A stretch of DNA of 64,000 nt, taken from NCBI RefSeq assembly GCF_000182925.2, contig NC_026506.1, positions 558,001-622,000 of the forward strand, in the 5' to 3' direction. The position numbers were made by a program, and so were the translations under genes. The notes under the pieces were generated by a model. The model was not told the origin of the DNA. It saw only the letters and a program-made list of their open reading frames with translations, and did no database searches. This DNA is from Neurospora crassa OR74A. Taxonomy: Eukaryota; Ascomycota; Sordariomycetes; Sordariales; Sordariaceae. Within the stretch, counting starts at the first letter, position 1. Every line of letters starts with the position of its first letter. Shown here one piece after another: positions 22,485 through 35,381 of the stretch.

Positions 22485-24164
22485 GCTGAGGGTACTTGGT
22501 AAAAAAGGCTCAGACAGGCGGGGTTTGACAAACTAGAGGGAATGCAGGAGAAATGACTACCTAAGAAATGAAAAGGCACTGCAGCCTTCGCTGTGTTCAG
22601 GAGCGCCGGCCGGAGGCGACTGATGACGACGACGAGGCCCACGATGAGGCCTACCGTACCTACAGTTGCCATTGATCATCATGACAAGGTCACCAGAGGA
22701 GGAACTGACATTAACTGATCTTACGGCAAAGCCGTGAGGTGAAAAATACTCGGCTTCAACAATAAAAGTGATAGGCCCAACCGTAAGGCCGTGGACGGGA
22801 TGAAATATCCAACCCGGCCCCATTTTCCTCCGTCCCCGTTTCCACTTCGTTCCGCTTCGGCTTCCGTCCCGCAGGGCACTCGTCCCGGTTCCGTGGGTTC
22901 GTAGGGTGATCCCCGAGTCAAACGGTCAGGGAATCGCGTTAACGACTGAGTTCTCGACGTTATCCCCGATTTTCCTTCGAATTTGTTTCATCCGATCTTA
23001 TGCCTCTCGTTTCCATTCGTTCCATCCTGTCAGTCCAGTCATGATCCTCACGGTGTTTTGTTCCGTTTTTTTTTCAAATCTGTTTTGTTTCGTTTCCATA
23101 CACCAAGAGGCGGACCCTCCGAAGGCTTTACACAGTAATTGCATCATCCCTTCCCGCTATTTCGTTTTAATAGCCTCCTTCACCTTACCCATCAGATTGT
23201 TTATCTACGCACCCATAGAGTACATACTTTGCCTCATCTACTATTTCATCTCACCCCTGATCAGGTTTTCACTCACGAGCATTCTACGACATCCAAGTGC
23301 AAGACAATTCTCAATATCATTTTCGTGAAAAAAAAAAGAATCTAAAAACAACAAGACCCTTTACCAACCTAAGTTTTCCCTTCCCTCTCCTTGACACCTT
23401 CCCTTCCCTTCCCTTGCCTTGCATTCCCTAAACTAGTACCGACCGTAGCAATATAAGTACCTGAAAGCATATACACAAAACTCCGGCGCTTTCCCCCATT
23501 CTTCCCATTCTTCCCAGCGCTTGCAGAACTTTTTAGAGACAAAATTGAAAAAGAAGAAAAAGCAAATAAAGAAACTCCCGGGTTGAAAACGTAAACGTAG
23601 CGTTTAGGGTATCAATACCAATGTATGCTCAGACAACAGCCAGCACAGCTCCCCTTGCTTCTTCTAAAACTTCGTATTCGTGCAAAAAGCTGACTGACTG
23701 CCGCCACACACTGGGATGGAATACACCTTTGCGAGCCATGACGACAGAGTCAAAAATCCAACAGCCGCGCCGCCCACCATTAAATTACCTCAAGGGTGAG
23801 ATTTCTTTTTGAAAGCTTTTCCTCCACCCGGTCCTCCATGATTCGTTTAGTATGACGGTACAGAAGGGGAAAAAAAGAAAAATAGAAGATATAAAAAGAC
23901 ATGGACAGGCAAAAAAGGGATGAAGTGGAGTAGCGATGTTCAAGGGGCCAGATGACAGCAAATTCAATGACAGAAACAAAGAGACGAAATCAATCAGATT
24001 CGCGCATGTTCTCAACTTTGCTAAGAGCAGATGTGAAAAAAGATGAGATGACCGCCAAAAACTGAAGTCGTAATGAGACCATGCCAAAAACCCAGGCAGA
24101 CAGATATATAAGCCAATAACTTTGGGGGAAAAACAAATCAATCACAGGAGGGCATCACCTGAAG

Positions 24165-27100
24165 TTAACACCCTCCTTCCTCATTTTCCTCACAATCACT
24201 CATGCTCCCATACCCCGGATCATTCTCCATACCTATCACCGACTTGATAATCGACGAACACCTGTCAGTCATCCTCTGCCTCATCTTTCCATCTAGACCG
24301 ACCTGCTCCCCCTGCGGACTTCCGACCCATCTCCTCAGCGCGCCTGCCAAGCGTTCCAGCGCACCGGAGCACTGCTCCCTGCAGACCGTGTGCCTCTCGA
24401 GCAACTCCATTAGGCAGTAAGCCGCCGTAAACGCCAGAAGCGACATACCCTCGTGCTTGGGCTGGTCCGTTCCACCGGGAAGGATCGAGTTGAGGAACGC
24501 GATCGCTTGCTTCGGCGGGTCGGGGAACTTTTGGAGATGGGCGATGCGCATGGCGTATTGGAGGGCCATGAGGGCATCGTGATCGGGAACAATCTGAGCC
24601 ATGGGGGAGTCGATAAGCGGGGGAACGCCACGGCCATACTCGGGGTGCTTGTCCGGGTTGAGGGAGGGGTCGGAGGCCTTGAGAGCGGCGGCGATGCTAC
24701 CGCCGCGCTTCTCGGAGACGAGGACGGCGCGGGCCACAAGGGCACGTAGGTAGGCGTTGGAACCGATGGGTGCAATCTTGGCAGCGAGGGCAATTTCGTC
24801 AATGATTTCCTGAGTGGCGTCGGTGATGCCGTCTTGGGCTCTGGCGAGGCTGGTGAGGAGGACGCGCTGGAGGATGGAGCTTGAGTACCACGCGGCGACG
24901 GCGTCCATTGGCGAACGAACGGCGGGGTCTTCGACGACGATGTTCATGCCGTCAGTTAGGTCTACCAGGTTGAAGGCCGTGGGGCGGTTGAAGGCGAGGT
25001 TGTGCGCTCTCTGCACGATGCTATTGTTGAGAACGTCATCACAGTCCTGCTCGAGAAGGGTGGCAAGATGCTCCGGGAGGACATCTTCAGGGCTAGTGGA
25101 TGTTCGCTGCAGGATCATGTTCAGCTGTCTGGCCTCGTTCCATCTCGACCTCGCAATCTTGGCCGCAGGAAGGTTAGCAAGCGAAAATTTGCTGCTCAAC
25201 TGCCAAAGCAAGACCCGAGTGTGAAGTGCCTTGAGCATCAAACGATGGGGAGTGTCGGGGAGGGTGCCCGAAGCGAGCAGCGTGAGAGTGAGACGGCTCC
25301 TATTGATCTCGACATCGCCGCCGGCAAGCTGGGCATCCAACGCAATGGTCCAGGCCTTGACACGAGCGGCCTCTTGTTCCTCGCTAAGTCCCGTCATCCA
25401 CAGATAAGTCCCTACACCAAACACATTGCGAAGGGTAAACTTTAGCGTCTTGAGCAACAACGCAGTAGCTTCGAGCAAGAAATTGTGTCGTGGCACCCAA
25501 ACCGTTTGGATAGCCGTGAGCCAGGCTTGTCTCCTAACGTGAATTGGCGAGGCAAGCGAGGGCACGGCCTGAACCGCAGAAGTGGGGCCTTTTGGCTTCT
25601 CCGACTTGGGCGCGTCGAAAAAGCTTTGGGGAAAAATTGTCCAAACGAGAAGAGCACCAAGCAAAAGAAGCTTGAGCTTGGCAATGATATCAATGGCCGA
25701 AATGTAATATCCCCCAACGCTGAGGTGCGATGAGCGAATAAAGGATCCGATAAGCTGTAGCGGCAGAGCGTAGAGACCTCGTCCCTCGGTCGTTTCGTTG
25801 CTGGCTTCTTGCTCCATGGCTGCCTCGACGAGCATCAGTCCGGCCAGCGAGCCCACCATCATCTTTCCGAGATAAGGATTCCACCGCCCTTGCATCTGGT
25901 GTTGCTGCTGCTGCTGTTGTATTTGCTGTCTGCGAATGACGCCCGGATTGGCTACGAATCCTGGCTGTATGGCCGGTGGGCCCACCGGATACGGTCGTCC
26001 AGCGTTCATCTGTTGAGCCGACAAGATGCGCTTCATGTCGTCCGGTATCGGGATTAGCCCCGGAGGATCTGGACCCCGAGGCGTCTGCATCGGGGTGCTC
26101 ATGAAGGCTGCGACGTCCTGAGGGTATTGAATGGGCGTGGGCGGGGCTTGCATAGGGTTAGTCATGCCGGTCATGGCACCGGCCATGAAAAGCTTCTCGA
26201 ATGCAGCGATTCGCGCATGCATGCTGTTGTTCTCCTCAATCAAGCGGTTATTTCGCTTCTCCAAATGCCGAATGTATTCCGTAGCTTTGCTCAAAACCTG
26301 GATATCTCACATGTCAGCAGCATGCCCCTGGCGCGTGCATGACGCAGGGTGGTGGAGGCTACATACCGTAGCTTTATTTAGCTTGTGCGCCGGAGTCAAT
26401 CCATGAAGTTCCTCCCTGTCTTCGGTTGTATCTTCTCCCCTAGCACTCTTTGACATAATTCTCAAGGCAGGCACGCTGTCCCTCAGCGCGGCGATCTTGT
26501 CATTCAAATTCGTCCTATACCTCTTCTCGATCATGTTGTGCGCCGTCTTCTTTACTGGTTGGTGTCCATCCAAATCATCGTCATCGTCATCCTCGTCGAC
26601 CTCGTCCGATGACTTTCGTTTTCTGCTATTTGGCTTCGACGGCTCGAGGCCGTCTGGTGAGGATGCGGAACCCTTGTCGTGGCCCATGCTGGCGTTGGAA
26701 TCGGGACTGCCGGCGCTCTTGGGCGAGTGGTACTGGAGATGAGGCGGCATGGCGATGGTCTTGAGCCTCTCTTGCTGGGCTGGAGTCAGCTTGTGGCGGA
26801 TGTTGGGGTTGATGTTGGTGCGAACGGAGATGGGCTCGGCCGATTGTTGCTGTGGCGAAGGAATGGAAAGGGCAGCGGCATAGATGCCGGGATCGATGCC
26901 AGCACCGGTCGTGTCGGGATAGAACTGGCCTTGCTGTTGCTGTCCCGGTTGCCCCTGTTGTTGGAGTCCCTGAGAGTTGATGCTAAAGTGGACAGGAAGG
27001 TCCCAGCTCTGGGGAATGTTCAGCCCGTGCGGTACCTGGCCAAAGTTGTTGAAGTCAGGGCCGGAATTAAACGGAGGAGAGTCCCGAAGGTCCCAGTTGG

Positions 27101-27458
27101 AGATGTTGTCTTGGTTAAAATCAAAGGCCTGCTGCTGCTGCTGCTGTTGCTGTTGGTACTGCTGCTGAGGGCTGATGCCGTTACCATGGTAGGCATTGGG
27201 CTGCTGGTGATGGCCTATCGGGGGGGAGTGGTTCGGATACTGCCGAGTCGGCCCACCACCGGTTGAGGCTCTCGAAGTGTCGGCCAGGGAGGAGGGAATA
27301 GAGGTGGGATCGGAGTTGGTGACCGCGTCGTTAACATTAGCGTTCAGGGAGCCGTGGCGTGCGAGCGTGGGCTCGTCCAGCTGCAACGGGGTGCTGATGT
27401 CGAAGCTGTCCAGACCTCCCTGGAAGCGGCCGGGCGAGTCAGCATCGGGATCGGCCAT
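24165..27458 (-). CDS. sah-2: SREBP-like bHLH membrane-bound transcription factor SAH-2
   Basis: Member of the sterol regulatory element-binding protein family: held in the ER/Golgi membrane and released by proteolysis, via the Dsc pathway in filamentous fungi, to control sterol and hypoxia-type genes. In Neurospora sah-2 also affects aerial hyphae and cellulase secretion. Exon 1 is 27458-26367 and exon 2 is 26297-24165, phase 0, giving 1074 residues. Residues 1-300 are Gln/Pro/Ser-rich with a poly-Gln run near 27140-27165 and an acidic stretch before the bHLH. The bHLH begins [18 protein letters not shown] with the Tyr (about 314) that marks SREBPs in place of Arg. The intron splits the second helix at [20 protein letters not shown], followed by a zipper-like segment. 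Two hydrophobic segments are predicted near 505-525 and 575-600. The large C-terminal domain runs to the acidic end NEEGGC. Confidence 0.95.
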
Positions 27459-28444
27459 TTTGGGTCGTTAAGATGCTGGTATTCGGTAGTAATGCTGGCT
27501 GATGCTGGATCTGCTTGCTGTACCCCGAGACCCCCTCAGATCAGACGGATTTGTACAGTGATGGGCTGTTGCATGCAGGCGGGATGTGAATCGAGCCCTT
27601 CCGAGTCCCGTCCGTCCGTCCTTGCGTGGTGTGTTTGGCAAGCAAGCCAGGCGCAAGCAAGGTATGAAACAAAGCGGGTTGGCGCGTGCGCTCGGTTGTC
27701 GTCTCCGTCTCTTGGGTTGTTTCCGGCAATGGCCGATAATGATGAGCAATATCCGCCTCTTTTTTTTGTTTTTTTTTTTGCCCTTTTCTGCGATTTTTTT
27801 CCCCTTTGCAATTCGCGATGCTGAGCGGGAAAAGTGCGGCTGTTCCTGCTTCCAGAATTGGAGATTGTGAATTTCCCTGATTGGAGACAAAACCAAAGCC
27901 AACCAAGTACGTGCGTTGAAGCTGCGTTGAAAAGAAAAGAAAAGAAAAAGCGACCCTTTCGTGTGCTGGTCCGCTCCGCTATCTGCACGCACTGCACCGC
28001 AACTTTGCTTGCTGTCAGTGCCGCCCAAAATATGCAGCAAAAAGCAACCTCAACTGGAGAATAATATCCTTTTTTGTCGCACTGCGCACTGCAGACTTGG
28101 ACAATGGCAGTCGTTGGTCTGCAAGTCAGTCTATAGTACGCATAGTATGCAGCACTATACTCTTCTTTTACATCAACTTCAAGACCACGACGAACAGCAA
28201 CCTCGATGTTTCCTGAGGCGCGATCTGACTTTCAAGCCCGAGTTTCGCTTCTTTCGTCAAGGACTAGGAAGTCGCGAATAGAGTGGGGTTGCCTCTACCT
28301 GGTTTTCCCTCCCTCTGTCACTGTTTTGGTTTCGTTTCCGAGTCTTCTCTCAACACTTTGTCCTTTTCCCTGTTTCTTGGCTTCCCTCTGGCGAACAAGG
28401 TGGGCCAATGATGAATGGTAGTAAGGGGTGAGGTGGATGAACAA

Positions 28445-28484
28445 ATGGATGGATGGATGGATGGATGGATGGGTGGGTGGGTGG
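28445..28484. repeat. (ATGG)n / (GTGG)n microsatellite
   Basis: About six ATGG units drifting into three GTGG units, roughly 1 kb upstream of the sah-2 start. Confidence 0.92.
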
Positions 28485-28601
28485 TCCGGGACGGGTCAGG
28501 CGCTGTGAGGGAGCTTGGACCGCGTCTCGGGGTTTCGAAAGTGAGATCCCCTCAGCTCGTCCGATACTAGTGTCGACGATTGACTTTCACACAATGTGAG
28601 C

Positions 28602-28627
28602 GTCGGTCGGTCGCTCGGTCGGTCGGT
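28602..28627. repeat. (TCGG)n microsatellite
   Basis: About six TCGG units with one interruption (TCGC), in non-coding DNA upstream of sah-2. Confidence 0.88.
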
Positions 28628-31487
28628 TTGTTTGGCGTCTTGCTGGCTCACTCCAGTCTCACACGCTCTTTCTCCCGCGGCGTCGCAAATGTCGAATTGT
28701 TCGAGTGAGCTGATGCGCGGAAGGAAAGTGGTGTCGGGAGTGGAAGGGGCGATGGGGTTACGGGTGGGACGATTTAAGACAGAATCGTATGATGATCATG
28801 GAAGGGACTGACCGGCTGGAGCCAAGCCCAAGTGAGGAATTCGGGCGGGCACCAGGCTTATGTAACCACTTGGAATCCCCACAATTTATGCCCAGAACTC
28901 CAGTGTCACTTGTCTGTCGCCCACGGAGAGACGAGACAGGGAAGGAAACAGGAACGCCCGGGGCAGGAAAGGGCTCCAACACAGCCGGAGACGGGAGGGC
29001 GCCAAGACTCGGGACACGTGCAGCCAACCGACGACCTTTTGTCACTGAGTGGGTCTCCACAAAAGTCCACTCCACCCGGGATGAGGCCCGGGGCCAAGAC
29101 ATATAGCCAATCATATCAGCCAAAGCAGCTAAAGAACCCACTCGCGTATCGGTAGAGAGCTGAAAAGGGTTAAGTTCCAACAGCCTTTTTTTGGGGGCTT
29201 ACCTTTTTAGCGCCTTTTTGATTCGAGAAGCTATCAAGAACTTGTTCGCCAGCTGCTGACTTTGCTGAACGAAAACACTCACCAGGCGGTGGCACAAGAA
29301 AACACCGTCCATTGTCTCTGGTCAATGTCTCACTCTCTCGCTTAACTAGCTGAGCAGAAAGAGGTGCGGCAAACGATCCTGGAATTGGTCAAATTCGATT
29401 CGTGAATGGTGATGAGGTTGCGTTGCTGGGGGGGTGGAGGGTGCGCACTGTGGGTCAAGCGCATCGCAGCAGACGATTTACACTACTAAAGACTTGGCTG
29501 TATCTGCCGAAAACAGGCTAGCTCGGTTGTTCCTGCACAGAACAGTTTGCTGCCTTGACCTTGACTTTGGCATTGTGACTGGCGAAGAGGACGGGAGCTT
29601 GGGGAGCCGGTGGACAACATCCATGTGGAAGCAACGGTGCTCAATCATCACACGAATTATGGCCATCATCCCCTTCCGCGGAACTTCGCCCGCGGATGTC
29701 TCTAGGAGACGGGAGGCGGGTCGATCGATGGGAAAAGACCTTACGGATGATCGAGGGACCGGTTCACGACGATCTACCTCCCCTGTTTCCTCCATCTCAT
29801 GGTTCCTGCTTTTCGACGCCGTTGCCCGCAACCCAGGAACCGGATGGTATGGTCCGGACGTATTGTCCCGAAAGAGATTGGTAATGTGTGGTAATTCATG
29901 GATTGCGCCTTGACGGCAAAGGGCGGACAAGCTCAATCCAAGCGATGGAACAAATGGAGTTGGTGCGAGGAAACCTATCTTGTATCGAAATATATCGTTT
30001 TCATCACTGCCGGTGTTGCTGCCGGTAATCTGGAAATCCCATTTCCCATCCCAATTCATCCCAATCCGCTCTCCATCCCCATCCAATTTCAGAGCACGAT
30101 CTGATGTCTATGCGGTAAGATTACCCATCTCAACTATCATATTTCTTCAGCCACAGATTACACTACAGAAACACCTCGGCTTTTCCAAAACCACTTGGAT
30201 CCAATTTCGGGGAATTCTTGGGAAAGAAATAAGTTTATAACAGGGTTTGCCGAAGCTATCAATGACAGTTATCAAATTCACCGGGCACCGTCATAGCATC
30301 CTAGCATATCCGACATAGCAACCCCAAATATCACAAACTCGAGATTCGCAGTGACACATCAGTGACACACCAGAAAAAGAGGTTCATAATGGACGTACGT
30401 ATAGGTTTGTTGAGCTCTCTTTTTGGGGTCCAGTCTCAACTCTCGACTCTGTCCGTCCGCCCTTTTACGACTCGCACGTTGTCGCCGGTTGGGCCGTCCA
30501 AAAGGGGGACAAACCTTAAATTGGAGAGTACGCCGGTAGGTAGGGTGGCAAACTTCAACCAAGACATCGATCCACGACAACCGAGAACCCATACTTAACC
30601 CCCAGACCGACAAAACCTGAATGTCTCGTGCAACACCTCTACTACGCGAATCTTTGCGACTCCGCTTCTACACCACACTTATTGAACATAATAATTTCGG
30701 GGCCACAGAACCGAACGGCGTAAACAACTCTCTTCGGTAACTCGAGGCGGTACCCGCACCAAGATACATGTCTGGATTTGATCCCAATCCGCAGACGTCG
30801 CCCAAGACCCCGAGTTTTATGTTGTTGGCTCCAGAGACGAAAGTTACGCTCTGCAATGATTCAGTCCAGTCAATGCCTCACTGTTGAAATCTTAGCGCGG
30901 TGCCCCATAATATCTGAATCACATGTAATTCCCCCTTCCAATGGAAATCATGGGAATCCCATCCGGTGCATCTTCCTTCCCTCCGTCCCTTCCTTCCGTC
31001 CCTTCTTTCTGTTCCTTGAACTCTCACACTGCAGGTCAGGTTGTTTGTTGTTCCTTCCATGTCCAGGCTGTCTCTCGTCTGGAAACTGAGATTGGTATCC
31101 CGGGAGGCAACAAGGTTGTCTCCCCTTCCCGAAAACTGACTTGGGTTGGGGAATGTTTTGAACCTGGAGCAAGAAGATACCTCAGATGTGTAATGTTTTG
31201 AAACAAATTCCACACTCCTTGAACATCAATCAACTTTTCAACTTCTTTTCTATTTTCTCCCTATACATACCGCGATGCGATGTACGCAGTACGATTGGCT
31301 TGTTTCATGCATGATCTGTTGTTGTTTGGTTACAAGTTGTCAAATGTACCTGCGGCAGCTGTAGATACCGTATATAGAAATTCGCAAAATTCGCTATCAG
31401 TTTTTGAATTCCTCTTTGAGCGCCGAGCAATGCAGGACGCGGCGCTCCCTATAAGCCATGCAGCACATGCACGCATTACTACCTACC

Positions 31488-31606
31488 TATGTATGTATGG
31501 ATGTATGTATGTATGTATGTATGTTTGTAGGTATGTATGTATGTATGTATGTATGTTTGTAGGTATGTATGTATGTAGGTATGTATGTAGCTATGTATGT
31601 GTATGT
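31488..31606. repeat. 119-bp (TATG)n array with higher-order structure
   Basis: TATG units are interrupted at intervals by TTTGTAGG, and the block TATGTTTGTAGG recurs (about 31520 and 31552). A later TAGG interruption occurs near 31577. This suggests duplication of a larger unit as well as slippage of the tetramer. Confidence 0.9.
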
Positions 31607-33260
31607 AAGGTGTCAGTCCAATCAGTGAATATTGCCCAATCTGCATTGCGTCTCAAAGTACCTTACCCCGACCCCTCGGAGTATACTTTGAGGATGGCCG
31701 TTCTAGTTCCTATATGTATGCAAGTAACAGAGCGATGGAAAAGGATTTTTCCATTGACATATGTAAGGGGGTGTGGTATCTTCTACATATACACTACCTC
31801 GCTTCAGGGTTTCGTCCTATGTATGCAGGATTCAATCTGGATCAGGTAAGTTTTTGTTTGATTCTGGATGTATAGTATCTTGGGGCCTATGACCGTTATT
31901 GACCTTTGTGTACGAAGCCATGCATCATCAGGTGGCCGGTTCAGCACGGATCGATAGGATGCGGTTTTAGCTAAGCCCAAACGGTAGTTCCATCAGCTGG
32001 CGAGAGGTAAGAACTCATGAGAGAGAAGCGATGGGAGGAGAAACGTGTTTTCTTATCTCCAAACTTCTAGTTAAACATCCATGAATGCCATAGCATCCTT
32101 CTTAACCGATTGATGCATGTTCAAATTTCATAATCCGTTCACACACCTCTCAAGGACAAGAATCGAGATTCTGTATTCGATGTGGGAAACAGGTGCGCAA
32201 CGAGATACTGACGATGTCTTGGCGTTGGTAGTGGATGTGGCTAGAAAAGAAGAAGTATAAGAAAGCCAACGAAGTGAAACTTTTATCCAAGTGTCCCCCC
32301 ACCAAAAAGTCTTACTGGGCGTCAGCCTGCCGCGATACATACGAGGGACTCCTAGTGTGATTAAAATAGTAAGTACCGTAAAGTTTGCGGAAACGAAGTG
32401 CAGATGATGGGTTGGGGTATATTTACCCTGCATGGTTACTACAACTCTTAAAACTCGAAGTTGTTGTTGTCAGTATACATACCTTCGTCATCGTCCCAAT
32501 TCCGTGGCTAGAAGTACCTCCGGCGGGAATTCGGGGACTGTGCGCACCTCGTCAAAAAGTCCGCTGGCAGCAGGGCCCGGGCTCATGTGAACAGTCCCTA
32601 CAGTCGTAGGGTAAGGTGACTTAAGCTGGCTCCGTTTCACAGGCTTGACTGTGCAGATGCAGTAGTGGTGACCGCTTGCAACAGGATTTGAGAAATCGCT
32701 GCACTGGTCAAGCTGGTCAAGGCAATACCGAAGGAGGGGACGGCAGACCTCGCAAACGCAACGAAGTGAGTACAGAAATGAATTGAGATGGTGGAGAATG
32801 CAAGATTGGATGATTGTTGTTTTGGTTGGAAGAAAAAGATGAAAGAGTCCTGGAAACTCCAGGCCGGGGTGCACTTTCCACATGCAACCATATACTAGAT
32901 TAGAGATATTCCACTTCATGATCCCGTCCCGTTTCAAATACCACCAACCCACCGGAACCCGGTCCGAAATCGCTCATTTCGAAACAGTGAGACGTAACAA
33001 GGTCAGTAGGTATTGTTCTTAATCCCAGTCATTCAGGCAATCAACATCATTCTCTACTTCATTACCATCAAGGATAACATCGCAGCTGATGGACACACAG
33101 GTGAAGTGTAAAACCCAGGTCAGTATCAAATTAACTTTTTTCCATCAAGGAAAACAACCAGAGAAGAATTGGTATATCGGTTATGTGTATGTACAACCCA
33201 TCGAAGAGAAAGACAAAAACAGAGAACCAAAAAATGGGTGAAAAAGAACATCCTGCTTTA

Positions 33261-33286
33261 TCATCACCATCACCATCACCATCACC
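33261..33286. repeat. (ATCACC)n hexanucleotide repeat
   Basis: Four ATCACC units about 200 bp beyond the 3' end of the membrane-protein gene at 33480. Confidence 0.85.
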
Positions 33287-33479
33287 GTCCATGCCATCCA
33301 TCCATCATGCCACTTATACCTTATCCATCACCCATCCATGTTTTTTTACCCCGCAATCTTTCCGTCCAATGCTACCATCCATCCATTCACCCTAAAAATT
33401 TCAAAACCAAATTCCAGTACCATGCAATTTTCTGTTTTTTTTCTTTGGTTTTCTTCAAATTCCCATCTTTTACTCACAC

Positions 33480-35381
33480 CTACCAAATCTCCTCTTCACT
33501 CCTCACCATCTCCACCGTCGGCGTCTTGGGCTCAAACTTCTTCATCCTCTTCCTATCCGCCTTGGTCACCAACGACGGAGTAATCGGCACCACCGGCGAA
33601 AAGGGTTGGTACGGACTATACGGCACGGGCGCGCCCGTCCACGGTGTTCTCAGGCCCGCGGTGCCCGGACTCAGGGGTCCCGGCACTTGGCGGGTGAATA
33701 CCGTCTGTTTAGTTGTCTGCGATCCACTGGTGGGGCTAGCGAGGGAAGGCTCGTAAGCGCGCAGCGGCAGAGCGCCGCCGGCGCGGACGGCAGAGGAGGA
33801 GGCGGAGGCGTTCCCGCTTAAAGAGTTGAGAGGGGCGGGAGCGTTGGGGCGGAGGGTGCTGGATTTTCCAGTTGAGGAGGCGCCGGAGCGGGAAGAGGAG
33901 AAGGAAGCGCCTGGTTTGGGAGACGCGGGGAGGGTACGGGTCGAGTCGAGAGAGGGGAAGCGGTTGGCGCCGGGGCGAGGGGAGGAGGGGAGGCCGACGG
34001 TCCCGGAGGAGACGAGGCCCGAGGTGGACCGGTCGGAGACGGCAGAGGGCGGGTCGGCGAGGTAGGCGTCTCCTGTCAGGGAAGAGGCGTTGGAGGCTGC
34101 CGAGGGGTCGCGGATGTGCGAGGGGAGACGCTCGTCTGGGCGGGCTCCTTCGCGCTCGCCGTGATTTGCAGGATGGTGGAGGGCGACGTCGATGCGTTGG
34201 TCGATGGACTGAGTGCTTACGGGGGAGATGTCGGGGCTGGGGTATTGAGCCTGTTGACGGCGGAAGGGGAGCACGTCCGAGGGGATGGGAGGTGGCTTGG
34301 CCGGGGCGTAGTGACGCGGAGGGATCGAGTTCATCTCTTGCCCATCGACGTCCGGGTGGTAGCCGCGGGGGAAAGTGCCGGACATCGGGGTCATGATGGG
34401 CGACGAGATGGAGAGGCCTTGGGGCGCCTTGTTCTTCTTGGGGGATTTGAGAAAGTTGAGGAAAGAGGCGCCGCGGGATTGCTTCTCCTCCTTTTCCTTG
34501 GAGAGGTTGAGATTGGAAGGCTTGTTCTTGCGGACGGTCCCTGGTGTTGCTGAGGCTTGGGGTTGCTGGGAAGCAAATGATGACACCGAGGGTCTTGGTA
34601 GGTTTGGTGGTATGTACTGCCTCCCCTCTGCCTTTGCCTCCTCTTGCTCCATCACATGCCTGTACATCTCTTCTAGCTGTTGTTGCGCCATGGCTCTGTC
34701 GTGTTGGATCACCGTCTGGTCGACTGAAAGATCGTAACCGGATGCGAGAACCGTCGATGTTGGTGACCCAGCAGAGATGACTGAGTGTGATCTGCTGGCG
34801 CTAAGTGGTGATTCTCTGAATCCCCAGTTCCTGTATGGGCTCGGTGGGATTTGCAGCGTGGGAAGTGGTGGCGGGACTTGTCCGTACTCTTGCTGCTGGA
34901 GGAAGTGCTCTCCGAGTTCTTGTTGGTGGAACTGCGCAAGTGTCTGCTTGAATTCCTCCTCGCTCTGCTGAAGATATGCCGGGAGAGGGTTGAAGTCGAG
35001 GTACTTGTCTTCTTCTGGAAGGTCGGCGTTGATCAAAGCTTGACGCCGTCCTTTGGAAAGCACAAGAAGAAGGGTAGCGACAATGACCAATGATACCGCG
35101 TACGAACCAACAATGCCGCCAATCTGTGCTGGGAGATAGGCCGGGTCACGTATAGCACCTCGTGACAATGGGGGGCCGTCTTCTGGTGCCGGAGCGGGAT
35201 CCCAATCAATGTTCAATGGGTTGTTGTTGCCTCTCGGAGACAAGTTAGGCTGAGGTAAAGGAATGGCGAGGCAGAGATGAGGCCAAGTGAGAACGAGTGA
35301 TGTGGCCAGGAGTGACAAGACCCAGGCCGAGTTATACTTGGTGTTGTTTCTGCTGATGAAAGTCCTGATACCAAGGGGCAT
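33480..35381 (-). CDS. Conserved fungal single-pass membrane protein, function unknown
   Basis: One exon of 633 residues. The N terminus carries a signal-like hydrophobic stretch (about 18-38, ending near LAIPLPQP). A second strong hydrophobic segment lies at about 88-108 (GGIVGSYAVSLVIVATLLL) followed by KGRRQ, which predicts a short external domain, one membrane span and a long internal tail. The tail is rich in Ser, Pro and Gln and probably disordered. It ends in a motif I recognise as conserved across ascomycete homologues of unknown function: YSPYQPFSPVVPITPSLVT, then KADRKRMKK and an acidic EEEIW terminus. No enzymatic motif is present. The gene is divergent from mus-50 with about 1.95 kb between them. 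A role at the cell surface or in signalling would be speculation. Confidence 0.85.
   Translation of the reverse strand: MPLGIRTFISRNNTKYNSAWVLSLLATSLVLTWPHLCLAIPLPQPNLSPRGNNNPLNIDWDPAPAPEDGPPLSRGAIRDPAYLPAQIGGIVGSYAVSLVIVATLLLVLSKGRRQALINADLPEEDKYLDFNPLPAYLQQSEEEFKQTLAQFHQQELGEHFLQQQEYGQVPPPLPTLQIPPSPYRNWGFRESPLSASRSHSVISAGSPTSTVLASGYDLSVDQTVIQHDRAMAQQQLEEMYRHVMEQEEAKAEGRQYIPPNLPRPSVSSFASQQPQASATPGTVRKNKPSNLNLSKEKEEKQSRGASFLNFLKSPKKNKAPQGLSISSPIMTPMSGTFPRGYHPDVDGQEMNSIPPRHYAPAKPPPIPSDVLPFRRQQAQYPSPDISPVSTQSIDQRIDVALHHPANHGEREGARPDERLPSHIRDPSAASNASSLTGDAYLADPPSAVSDRSTSGLVSSGTVGLPSSPRPGANRFPSLDSTRTLPASPKPGASFSSSRSGASSTGKSSTLRPNAPAPLNSLSGNASASSSAVRAGGALPLRAYEPSLASPTSGSQTTKQTVFTRQVPGPLSPGTAGLRTPWTGAPVPYSPYQPFSPVVPITPSLVTKADRKRMKKFEPKTPTVEMVRSEEEIW

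Larger units (their letters stand above)
20679..24164. other. 3.5-kb region between qde-2 start and sah-2 end
   Basis: No convincing gene on either strand. The part next to qde-2 holds GGTTC pentamer repeats (about 20756-20780) and a (GGTA)n microsatellite (20806-20831), and is the qde-2 upstream region. A (GGCA)7 microsatellite is at 22457-22484. From about 22850 the sequence is C/T-rich with short A runs (23325-23345, 23550-23570). Frames of up to 138 codons (for example 21106-21522) show no recognisable domain and biased, repeat-like composition. Confidence 0.6.
27459..33479. other. 6-kb gene-poor region with tetranucleotide repeats
   Basis: I find no supportable gene. The first 1-1.3 kb (27459-28800) is presumably the sah-2 leader and promoter, with T runs near 27765-27800. 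Repeats include ATGG (28445-28484), TCGG (28602-28627), a long TATG array (31488-31606) and ATCACC (33261-33286). Frames of 150-200 codons near 29434-30086 and 31280-31849 overlap each other on opposite strands or run through microsatellites and have no domain. An unannotated long non-coding transcript cannot be excluded from sequence. Confidence 0.55.

Noticed and set aside
31280-31849. 189-codon frame through the TATG array
   Set aside because: Much of it is a Met-Tyr-Val-Cys repeat produced by the microsatellite.
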